Source: CAIKMD01 sp035552195
GTDB lineage: Bacteria > Pseudomonadota > Alphaproteobacteria > ATCC43930 > CGMCC-115725
Length of the DNA stretch: 64,000 nt
Reading direction: 5' to 3'
Assembly (NCBI GenBank): GCA_035552195.1
Contig: DASZLU010000075.1
Span: forward strand, 44,389 to 108,388
Each line of letters starts with the position of its first letter. Within the stretch, counting starts at the first letter, position 1. Below are positions 57,727 to 64,000 of this stretch, one piece after another. The notes under the pieces are model-generated. The model was not told the DNA's origin and did not search any database. It was given only the letters and a program-made list of their open reading frames with translations. The translations under genes were made by a program, and so were the position numbers.

Positions 57727-57926
57727 TTCAGCCCCAACCTAATTCAACCAAGAGCGGCCTCGGCTGTCATCGGGGTATTTCCGCCACCGGTCAAGAAACA
57801 TCGCCGCAAGGCCGCTTTGACCTTGGCGCAGGCCGTAGCCGCTCATATGCTTCGACCGCCCGCTCACCCCGCGACCACGCGGGTCTTCGCAAAGACGGGG
57901 GTTATAAGATCGGGGGGAATCGCACG

Positions 57927-58940
57927 ATGAAAGCACGTTTTTTATCGCTCGTCGCCTCGCTCGGCCTCGGCGCTGCGCTTCTCTTGCCCACACCGCTCCG
58001 CGCCCAGCAATTGATCGACTCAACGACCGCGATCCCCGTTTTCGGCCTCGCCTTCATGGTCGAGATGTATGCGCAGGACGCGCACCTTTATCAGAAGCAC
58101 GGCGTCAACATGAAGATGCTACAACTCAACGGCCTCGGCACGATCAACGCCGTGATCGCGGGCAGCATCGATTTCGGCCAGCCCTCCGGCGGCTCGGTGA
58201 CGCGTGCCGCATCGCGCGGCCAGCCGCTGCTCGCCATCGTCATGCTCAACGAGCGCGTTCCGACCGAGGTGGTGCTGCGCAAGGATGTCGCCGACCAGCT
58301 CCATTTCGATCCCAAAGCGTCCTTGGCCCAACGCGCTGCCCTGCTCAAAGGCCGAACGATCGCCGTCGATTCGATCGCCTCGGTGATCGATGCGTATGTC
58401 GGCTTGCTCGCCAAGCAGGCGGGCTTCACGCATGACGACGTCCACGTCGCGCCGATGGAGCCGCCTTCGATGATCGCGGCGCTCAAGGCAAAGCAGATCG
58501 ATGGCTTCGCGATGGCGCTGCCGTGGACAACGACCGCCGAGGTCGAGGGCACGGCGGTGATGTTGGCCAGCGGGCCGGCTGGCGATTCCATTGGCCTCTC
58601 CCCGTTTGCCGGATCGGCCGTGGTCGCCCAGCCCGCAACCTGCGAGAAGAAGCCGCAACTCTGCGAAGATGTCGCTCAAACCTTCAAGGAAGCGATCGCC
58701 GAGATGCACGCGCACCCCGATGCGGCGGAGGCGGTCATCGCCAAGCGGTTTCCGACCACCGATCCGAAAGTGCTGCACGCTGCGTTCCTGGCCGAACTCG
58801 CCATGACGCCGAACCCGCCCGTGCCCAGTGCGAGAGCGCTCGAGAACGCCGACAATTACAATGTTGCCGCCGGGCTGATGAAGCCCGAGGAGAAACTCTC
58901 CGACTACACTAAGCTGTTCACCGATAAATTTCTGAAATGA
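57927..58940 (+). CDS. NitT/TauT-family ABC transporter substrate-binding protein 1
   Basis: A 337-residue periplasmic protein with a Sec signal (LSLVASLGLGAALLLPTPLRAQ, cleavage near residue 27). The NMT1-type fold includes KHGVNMKMLQLNGLGTINAVIAGSIDFGQPSG and KGRTIAVDSIASVIDAYVGLLAKQAGF. It binds a small, probably anionic organic molecule. GGGGGG precedes ATG 57927. It is followed ten bases later by a paralogue, with the permease and ATPase genes facing it from the other strand. Confidence 0.9.
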   Translation: MKARFLSLVASLGLGAALLLPTPLRAQQLIDSTTAIPVFGLAFMVEMYAQDAHLYQKHGVNMKMLQLNGLGTINAVIAGSIDFGQPSGGSVTRAASRGQPLLAIVMLNERVPTEVVLRKDVADQLHFDPKASLAQRAALLKGRTIAVDSIASVIDAYVGLLAKQAGFTHDDVHVAPMEPPSMIAALKAKQIDGFAMALPWTTTAEVEGTAVMLASGPAGDSIGLSPFAGSAVVAQPATCEKKPQLCEDVAQTFKEAIAEMHAHPDAAEAVIAKRFPTTDPKVLHAAFLAELAMTPNPPVPSARALENADNYNVAAGLMKPEEKLSDYTKLFTDKFLK

Positions 58941-58950
58941 GGTCCCATCG

Positions 58951-59976
58951 ATGACGATCCGTTCCCGCACTACCGCCCTCGCCCTCTCTGCCGCTTTGGG
59001 CGCCGCCGTCGCGGCCCAGCCTGCCGCCGCACAGCAAAAAGCCGAGCTGATGCAGTCGACGATGGCGATCCCGGTGACGAGCCTGGGCTTCATGATGGAA
59101 TTCCTCGCGCAGGACATGCATTTCTACGAAAAGCATGGCGTTGCGATGAAGACGACACAGATCAACGGGCTCGGCTCGATCAACGCGCTGATTGCCGGCA
59201 GCGTCGATTTCGCCCAACCGTCGGGCGTATCGCTGACCCGCGCGGCGTCCAAGGGACAGAATCTTCTGGCGATCGTCCAACTCACCAACCGCATCGTCGT
59301 CCAAGTCGTGCTCCGCAAGGATATCGCCGGGGCCGGCGGCTTCGATCCCAAAGCACCGTTGGCCAAGCGCGCAGCGCTGCTCAAAGGCAAAACCATGGCC
59401 GTCGAATCGATCAACTCGATCATCGACGCTTATCTCGGCCTGCTCGCCAAGCAAGGCGGCTTCACGCATGACGACATGCACGTGGCGGCGATGGAGCCGC
59501 CCGAGATGATCACCGCCTTTGCCGCCAAGCGCATCGACGGCTTCGCCATGTCGCTGCCCTGGACCCTGCAGCCCGTCATCGAGGGCTCGGCGGTGATGTT
59601 GGCGAGCGGTCCCGATGGCGATACGGTCGGCCTCGATCCGTTCACGAACACCGTCGTCGCCGCCAAGCCCGAGACGTGCGAGAAGAAGCCGCAGCTTTGC
59701 GAGGCGGTCGGTCAGGCCTTCAGGGAGACGTCGGCTTGGATGCACGAGCATCCGGACGAAGCCGAGGCCTTGCTGAAGAAGCGCTTCGCGACCCTCGACC
59801 CGAAGGTCTTCCACGCCTCGTTCGAGACCGAGCTCAAGATCACCCCGAACCCGCCGGTGCCGACCGCGAAGGGCATCGAGAACACCGACAACTACAATAT
59901 TGAGGCGGGGCTGATGAAGCCGTCGGAAAAGCAATCCGACTACACGAAGCTGTTCACGGATAAATACGTCAAGTAG
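58951..59976 (+). CDS. NitT/TauT-family ABC transporter substrate-binding protein 2
   Basis: A 341-residue paralogue of the preceding gene, roughly 60 percent identical by eye over the mature part. It shares KHGV, INGLGSINALIAGSVDF, DAYLGLLAKQGGFTHDD, TCEKKPQLCE and DYTKLFTDK. A Sec signal occupies residues 1-27. GAGG lies before ATG 58951. Differences concentrate in the hinge-facing loops (for example LPWTLQPVIEGSAV), so the two proteins may deliver related but distinct ligands to one importer. Confidence 0.9.
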   Translation: MTIRSRTTALALSAALGAAVAAQPAAAQQKAELMQSTMAIPVTSLGFMMEFLAQDMHFYEKHGVAMKTTQINGLGSINALIAGSVDFAQPSGVSLTRAASKGQNLLAIVQLTNRIVVQVVLRKDIAGAGGFDPKAPLAKRAALLKGKTMAVESINSIIDAYLGLLAKQGGFTHDDMHVAAMEPPEMITAFAAKRIDGFAMSLPWTLQPVIEGSAVMLASGPDGDTVGLDPFTNTVVAAKPETCEKKPQLCEAVGQAFRETSAWMHEHPDEAEALLKKRFATLDPKVFHASFETELKITPNPPVPTAKGIENTDNYNIEAGLMKPSEKQSDYTKLFTDKYVK

Positions 59977-59984
59977 CCGAATGC

Positions 59985-60015
59985 ATCGGGCGGCCCGAGA
60001 ACCCGGCCGCCCGAT
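59985..60015 (+). terminator. hairpin terminating the binding-protein unit
   Basis: ATCGGGCGGC pairs with GCCGCCCGAT, plus one more C-G pair, around a 9-11 base loop. It begins nine bases after the second binding-protein stop. No strong T-run follows, so it is a moderate terminator call. Confidence 0.5.
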
Positions 60016-60080
60016 AAACTTGAAGCTACATTTAGGCTAGAGAATAGCGCGCGCCGCAGCGCCCCGAGCTCAGACTGAGC

Positions 60081-60896
60081 TCAGGTCATCATGTCTTTGG
60101 CGACCGGTCGCCAGGCCAACGACACGCGTTCCATGCGCTCGACGATCATGTTGATCACCAACACGAGGATGGTCGCGACGACGATGCCGGCGAAGACACC
60201 GACCGTGTCGGACAGTTCGCGGGCATGCTCGATGTAGTGGCCGACGCCCTGCGTCGAAACCAGGAACTCGCCGACGATGGTCGCGCCGACCGCATGCGGC
60301 GCCGCGATCTTCATGCCGGCATAGAAGAAGGGCTGCAGCGATTTCCAGATCACTTCCTTGGCGATGACCCGCTCGCTGGCGCCGAGCACGCGCGAGGTGC
60401 TGATGAGGCGTTGATCGACGGCGCGAATGCCGGCGAAGACGTTGTAGAAGATCACGTAGAACGTCTGCGTCACGACGATGACGATCTTCGGCACATCACC
60501 GATGCCGAACCACAGGATCAGCCATGGCGCGAGCGCGTATTTCGGCACGCCCTGGGACCAGAAGATGTAGGGCTGAACCGCTTCGGTAAGACGCGGCGAA
60601 AGGCGAAGAACGAAAGGCAGGATCAGGCCGAACACGACCGCGATGACGAAGCCGACGGCCGAAACATAAAGCGTTGCCCAGATGTCCCAGAACACTTCGC
60701 CGTCGGCGGTGATCTCCCAGAGGCGCTGCAGCACGGCGAGTGGCGGCGCGAAGAACACCGAGCCGAAGGAATCGGCACCCCATTGCCAGCCGGCGAGGAT
60801 CAAGAGCCCAAAGAAACAGCGCCCGAGAAGAACGACGGTCTTATGCGAGAGCAGCGGCCCGGAAGGCGCCGCAACGACCTGTTCGGCAGTCGTCAT
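60081..60896 (-). CDS. ABC transporter permease (BPD_transp_1), copy A
   Basis: A 271-residue inner-membrane permease of NitT/TauT (SsuC-like) importers. After helix 1 (VVLLGRCFFGLLILAGWQWG), the coupling loop is STSRVLGASERVIAKEVIWKS, followed by three or four helices. It overlaps the ATPase gene by four bases (ATGA) and is the last gene of a permease-ATPase-permease unit. Two different permeases suggest a heterodimeric channel rather than the usual homodimer. Confidence 0.9.
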   Translation of the reverse strand: MTTAEQVVAAPSGPLLSHKTVVLLGRCFFGLLILAGWQWGADSFGSVFFAPPLAVLQRLWEITADGEVFWDIWATLYVSAVGFVIAVVFGLILPFVLRLSPRLTEAVQPYIFWSQGVPKYALAPWLILWFGIGDVPKIVIVVTQTFYVIFYNVFAGIRAVDQRLISTSRVLGASERVIAKEVIWKSLQPFFYAGMKIAAPHAVGATIVGEFLVSTQGVGHYIEHARELSDTVGVFAGIVVATILVLVINMIVERMERVSLAWRPVAKDMMT

Positions 60897-61690
60897 TGGA
60901 TCTCAGCCCTTATGGTTTCATAGACCTGCGCAAAACCTTCGAGACCGAAAATATCCTTCACATTCCGCGGCCGCTTGAATGGGATCGTGTGCTCGGACTT
61001 GATCCGCGTCGGCTGTTTGGTGAGCACCAGCGTCCGATCGCCCAGCGCGACCGCCTCGGCGATGTCGTGGGTGACGAAGATGATGGTCTTGCGGCCCATC
61101 TCCCAAAGACGCAGCAGATCTTCCTGCAGCTGGATGCGCGTCTGCGCATCGACCGCGGCAAAAGGCTCGTCCATCAGGATAACCGGCGGATCGTAGACGA
61201 GCGTGCGGATCAGCGAGGTGCGCTTGCGCATGCCGCCCGACAGCTCATGCGGATAGTATTTCTCGTAGCCCGAGAGGCCGACCGCCTTGATCAGGGTTTC
61301 TGCATGCGCGCGGCTCTTGTCGTCGAGCCGGCCCTGCACTTCGAGCGGGAACAGCACGTTGTCCAAGGTCGTGCGCCACGGCAGGAGGTTGTCGTCCTGC
61401 GTGACATAGCCGATGCGGCGCTCGAGGCCGGGCTTCAGCGCCTTGGGATCGCTGACGACGACGGTGTCGCCCCTGAACAGGATTTCGCCGTTGCTCGCCG
61501 TGTCGATGTTGGCGATCATGTTGAGCAAGGTCGATTTGCCCGAGCCCGACGGGCCGATAATGGTGAGGAACTCACCGTCGCGCACCGAGAAAGACAGATC
61601 GCGGATCACCCACGGCGCGGGCTCACGCCCCTGGCGGCTGGCGAAACGCTTGGCGAGATTACGAACTTCGAGGAGAGGAGCCGTCGACAT
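60893..61690 (-). CDS. ABC transporter ATP-binding protein, NitT/TauT type
   Basis: A 265-residue cytoplasmic ATPase. Walker A is GPSGSGKSTLL (near residue 45), the Q-loop is VTQDDNLLPWRT, the signature is LSGGMRKR, Walker B is VILMDEPFAAVD, and the switch His is FVTHDIAEAV. A longer upstream frame exists, but ATG 61690 gives the canonical length and lies 16 bases after the preceding permease stop. It powers both neighbouring permeases. Confidence 0.93.
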   Translation of the reverse strand: MSTAPLLEVRNLAKRFASRQGREPAPWVIRDLSFSVRDGEFLTIIGPSGSGKSTLLNMIANIDTASNGEILFRGDTVVVSDPKALKPGLERRIGYVTQDDNLLPWRTTLDNVLFPLEVQGRLDDKSRAHAETLIKAVGLSGYEKYYPHELSGGMRKRTSLIRTLVYDPPVILMDEPFAAVDAQTRIQLQEDLLRLWEMGRKTIIFVTHDIAEAVALGDRTLVLTKQPTRIKSEHTIPFKRPRNVKDIFGLEGFAQVYETIRAEIQ

Positions 61691-61706
61691 GATCAGGTTG
61701 TGAGAA

Positions 61707-62486
61707 TCAAGTTGTTGCTTGCTGCTGCAAAGGATCGCCAGAAGGCCGCCAGCGTAGGAGCACGGCCTCGGTCGCGTCGACGGCGTAGCCGACCACGAGA
61801 ACGAGGATCGTTGCGCCGAGAATGGCGGCAAAGACTTCGGTGATATCGAAATTCATCGCGCCCATCTGGACGAGATAGCCCAGGCCGCGATTGGAAGAGA
61901 TCAGCTCTGTCACGACCGCCACAGCGATGGCGATCGGCAAGGAGATACGGAGCCCCGCGAAGATATTGGGCACGGCGCAAGGCCACACGACATGGCGCGC
62001 GACCTGGCGCTCATTGGCTCCGCAAAGTTGGGCCATCTGCACCAGTCGCGCATCGAGCGCCCGCACGCCCGAAAGCGTCGCGTAGTATTCGATGAAGAAC
62101 ACGATGCTGACGACGACCGCGATCTTCGACTCAATGCCGATGCCGAACCACAGGATGAAGAGCGGCGCGAGCGCCAGCTTCGGCAGGCCGTAGCCGCCGA
62201 TCATGAAGGGGTCGAGGATTTGAACAATGGTCGGAAAGCGGCGCAGCGCAAACGGCAGGATGATCGCCGGCACCGCGCCGATAACACCGCCTAAGGCGGC
62301 TTCCTCGACCGTATAGCCGGCATGGCGAATGAGCTCGCCATTCCACAGCGTGACGAAGAAGCGCGAGATCGTCGCCCACGGCGTGCTGACCCAGTAGGTC
62401 CCGAGCACCCAGCTCGCGGCCTGCCACAGCGCCAACAAGATGATACAGACGAGAATCCTGTCGGCCAGTGCTCGAAAGCGCTTCAT
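61707..62486 (-). CDS. ABC transporter permease (BPD_transp_1), copy B
   Basis: A 259-residue permease with the same fold as copy A but clearly diverged. The first helix is ILVCIILLALWQAASWVLG, and the coupling loop is LVQMAQLCGANERQVARHVVWP. First gene of the permease-ATPase-permease unit, 16 bases before the ATPase. Upstream lie hairpins and the class II aldolase-like gene on the same strand. Confidence 0.9.
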   Translation of the reverse strand: MKRFRALADRILVCIILLALWQAASWVLGTYWVSTPWATISRFFVTLWNGELIRHAGYTVEEAALGGVIGAVPAIILPFALRRFPTIVQILDPFMIGGYGLPKLALAPLFILWFGIGIESKIAVVVSIVFFIEYYATLSGVRALDARLVQMAQLCGANERQVARHVVWPCAVPNIFAGLRISLPIAIAVAVVTELISSNRGLGYLVQMGAMNFDITEVFAAILGATILVLVVGYAVDATEAVLLRWRPSGDPLQQQATT

Positions 62487-62552
62487 CGCCCCCCGTCATC
62501 CTTATTATTGGGGATTTATCGGTGACGATTTATGTCCGGCCCGGACTGATCT

Positions 62553-62575
62553 GTCCAGCCCACAATGGGCTGGAC
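62553..62575 (-). terminator. strong hairpin after the class II aldolase-like gene
   Basis: GTCCAGCCCA and TGGGCTGGAC form a perfect 10-bp stem with loop CAA, 45 bases after the stop at 62620. A second small palindrome (GTCCGG-C-CCGGAC) at 62534-62546 adjoins it. There is no T-run, so the function may be transcript stabilisation or rho-independent ending. Confidence 0.45.
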
Positions 62576-62619
62576 TGCGATGAATTAGGTGTTAGCGGCC
62601 CCTAGCTCAGCCTCGTGGC

Positions 62620-63363
62620 TCAGGCCGGCCCCTCGCCCAGCAAATCCGCCACGCCCGCCCGCCGCGCCCAATACTCCCAGGCGCGCCACGTCTCAGGCGC
62701 CTTGGGATTGAGTGCCCAGCGTCCTTCGACTTCGCCCGGCGACAAAGCTTTGTAGGTCGGCGCCATCCGCAGCGCCGTGGTGACGATCCGGGCGTTCACC
62801 GGAATGAAAACCGACGTCCGAACAACCTCATGGATCGTCGCGCCGGTCGCGGCGAAGCCGTGGCCGCGCATCAACGCCATCTTGCCCTTGCCGATGCGCT
62901 GCGCCAGATCGCGGCCCTGCTCGACATTGGTGACGAGCAAATTCGTGTTATCGCCAAACTTTTCAGCAATGTCCCAGATCGGCGCTTCCGGTCCCATGGT
63001 GCCGGCGACGTGGATGACCGGCTTGAACGGCACGCCGGTGATGCCGAAAGCCAGCGTCTCCTCGGCATGGCTATGGACGACAGCGCCAACCTCGGGCTTC
63101 GCCTCATAAAGACAGCCATGGATGAAGCGCTCGAGATAAGGCGGGCGCTTGTCGTTGCCGACGACCGTGCCATCGAGGGTGAACTCCATAATGTCGGCTT
63201 CGGTCACCAACTCGGGGCTGCGCGAGCGCGACAGGAGGAAATGATCCGGCTTCTCCGGATGACGGATGCTGACGTGTCCATAGGCGTCGACCACGCCTTG
63301 ATTGGCGAGAACGCGGTTGGCGATCACGAGATCGCGATAAGCCTGTTTCAGTGTGTCGGCCAT
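62620..63363 (-). CDS. class II aldolase/adducin-family protein (possible aromatic decarboxylase)
   Basis: A 247-residue metal-dependent protein. The metal site has GAVVHSHAEETLAFG (two His plus Glu) and a third region MALMRGHGFAATGAT. FLLSRSRSPELVTEADIMEF is the N-terminal substrate loop. The family includes fuculose aldolases and also 3,4-dihydroxyphthalate-type decarboxylases. Here the next gene upstream is a dihydroxyphthalate-decarboxylase-like protein, which favours aromatic acid decarboxylation. GAGGGAAG precedes ATG 63363; the upstream gene ends ten bases before. Confidence 0.83.
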   Translation of the reverse strand: MADTLKQAYRDLVIANRVLANQGVVDAYGHVSIRHPEKPDHFLLSRSRSPELVTEADIMEFTLDGTVVGNDKRPPYLERFIHGCLYEAKPEVGAVVHSHAEETLAFGITGVPFKPVIHVAGTMGPEAPIWDIAEKFGDNTNLLVTNVEQGRDLAQRIGKGKMALMRGHGFAATGATIHEVVRTSVFIPVNARIVTTALRMAPTYKALSPGEVEGRWALNPKAPETWRAWEYWARRAGVADLLGEGPA

Positions 63364-63373
63364 GTTTCTTCCC

Positions 63374-64000
63374 TCAATGCGATTCGAATGTTTTGACGAA
63401 GATGTCCTCGATCGGCATCTTCTTTGCGATCAACCCCTGCTCGTGCAGATAGGTAACGAGCGCTTCGAGCGTCTTGCGATTGGCTTCGATGCCGTCCGGC
63501 CACGGATCGCCGCCGAACACCTCATCGATCTCGTCGAGATCGGAGGTCATCCACGGCATCATGAAACGCAGTGCACCGGTCTCGCGCATCAGCTTCAATG
63601 AGCGCTCGCGAGATGCTTTGAGCGCCTCATAAAGGCTCGATGCGGCAAAGGGATATTTCTCGTAGGTCTCGCGGCGCATCGCTACGAGATGCATGATAGG
63701 GAAGATGCCGGTGCGCTTGTAATAATCCTTCTCGATCTTGCGGTAGTTCGGGAACAGCCGCACGACATCGGGATTGTGTTTCATGCAGGTCGGCAGGTTG
63801 GTCGCGAAGATCGCGTCGATCTCTCCCTTGTCGATCAGATCGCTCAGCGACTTCTTGGGATCGGCGATCTCGATATCGACCTTCTTCAACAGCGGCGGCG
63901 CCGAGGGCTGGCCGTGGCTGCCGACATGGTTGAGCGCGCCTTGCACGAAATGGATCTTCGACATGTCGACGCCGTGATCGTGCTGCAGCATGCCGCGAAT
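63374..64000 (-). CDS. 4,5-dihydroxyphthalate-decarboxylase-like protein, C-terminal part (cut by window edge)
   Basis: 209 codons are visible; the N-terminal part lies past the right edge. The fold is that of periplasmic binding proteins (DVEIADPKKSL-type strand, LIDKGEIDAIFATNLPTC, RRETYEKYPFAASSLYEALK). The segment IRGMLQHDHGVDMSKIHFV and the C-terminal DLDEIDEVFGGDPWPDGIEANRKTLEAL match the 4,5-dihydroxyphthalate decarboxylase group. No signal peptide region can be checked. Ten bases separate it from the class II aldolase-like gene, so the two form an operon. Confidence 0.8.
   Translation of the reverse strand: MRGMLQHDHGVDMSKIHFVQGALNHVGSHGQPSAPPLLKKVDIEIADPKKSLSDLIDKGEIDAIFATNLPTCMKHNPDVVRLFPNYRKIEKDYYKRTGIFPIMHLVAMRRETYEKYPFAASSLYEALKASRERSLKLMRETGALRFMMPWMTSDLDEIDEVFGGDPWPDGIEANRKTLEALVTYLHEQGLIAKKMPIEDIFVKTFESH

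Noticed and set aside
57739..57846. 35-codon minus-strand frame just before the MFS gene (MSGYGLRQGQSG start)
   Set aside because: Weak ribosome site and no recognisable family; a leader peptide is possible but unsupported.

Overview
The window is a chromosomal segment of high-GC DNA (low 60s percent GC by eye) from an alphaproteobacterium, probably of the Hyphomicrobiales/Rhodospirillales type. The evidence is a metK preceded by the small helix-turn-helix domain seen in that class, NodT-type outer membrane efflux lipoproteins, many ATGA-coupled genes, frequent GTG and some TTG starts, and short intergenic palindromes starting GTCATTCCCGCG. The genus cannot be fixed from this sequence. I see no rRNA, tRNA, CRISPR array, phage or insertion sequence. 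No gap above 300 bases is left without a described feature.

Layout. 0-4.8 kb: the N-terminal part of a ClC channel running off the left edge, an acidic hypothetical protein, a marR-emrA-emrB efflux operon with a perfect palindrome in its promoter, and a truncated haemoglobin. 4.9-12.4 kb: two amidohydrolases (one Tat-exported), a GMC oxidoreductase, two MFS transporters and an acyl-CoA thioesterase. 12.4-14.6 kb: three Tad-type pseudopilin/TadG genes. 14.8-26.1 kb: an accessory catabolic region with an unaccompanied molybdenum hydroxylase large subunit, a gentisate-dioxygenase-like bicupin, a luciferase-like monooxygenase, two alpha/beta hydrolases, a GMC oxidoreductase, a small cupin, a cytochrome c, two tandem RidA proteins and a carboxymuconolactone-decarboxylase-like protein.

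26.1-33.9 kb: a methyl-cycle block on the minus strand. An HTH-methyltransferase fusion leads metK and ahcY, then a methylenetetrahydrofolate reductase. Beside it lie a MetE C-terminal-domain protein and an aromatic-acid-type MFS transporter. 34-45.5 kb: an MdtABC-type RND efflux operon (adaptor, two pumps, outer membrane factor), a small hypothetical gene and a second outer membrane factor. 45.6-51.7 kb: gltB-gltD for glutamate synthase. 51.8 kb: a 56-residue Flp-like pilin gene.

52.1-57.7 kb holds the most unusual unit. It is a minus-strand set made of an MFS transporter, a fold-type I PLP enzyme, an ATP-grasp ligase and a PLP-dependent amino acid decarboxylase. The last three are coupled by ATGA overlaps. 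It looks like a small biosynthesis-and-export pathway for an amide- or peptide-like compound of unknown identity. 57.9-64 kb: two paralogous NitT/TauT-type binding proteins, two permeases and one ATPase, followed by a class II aldolase-family protein and a partial 4,5-dihydroxyphthalate-decarboxylase-like protein. Together these suggest uptake and decarboxylation of an aromatic acid.
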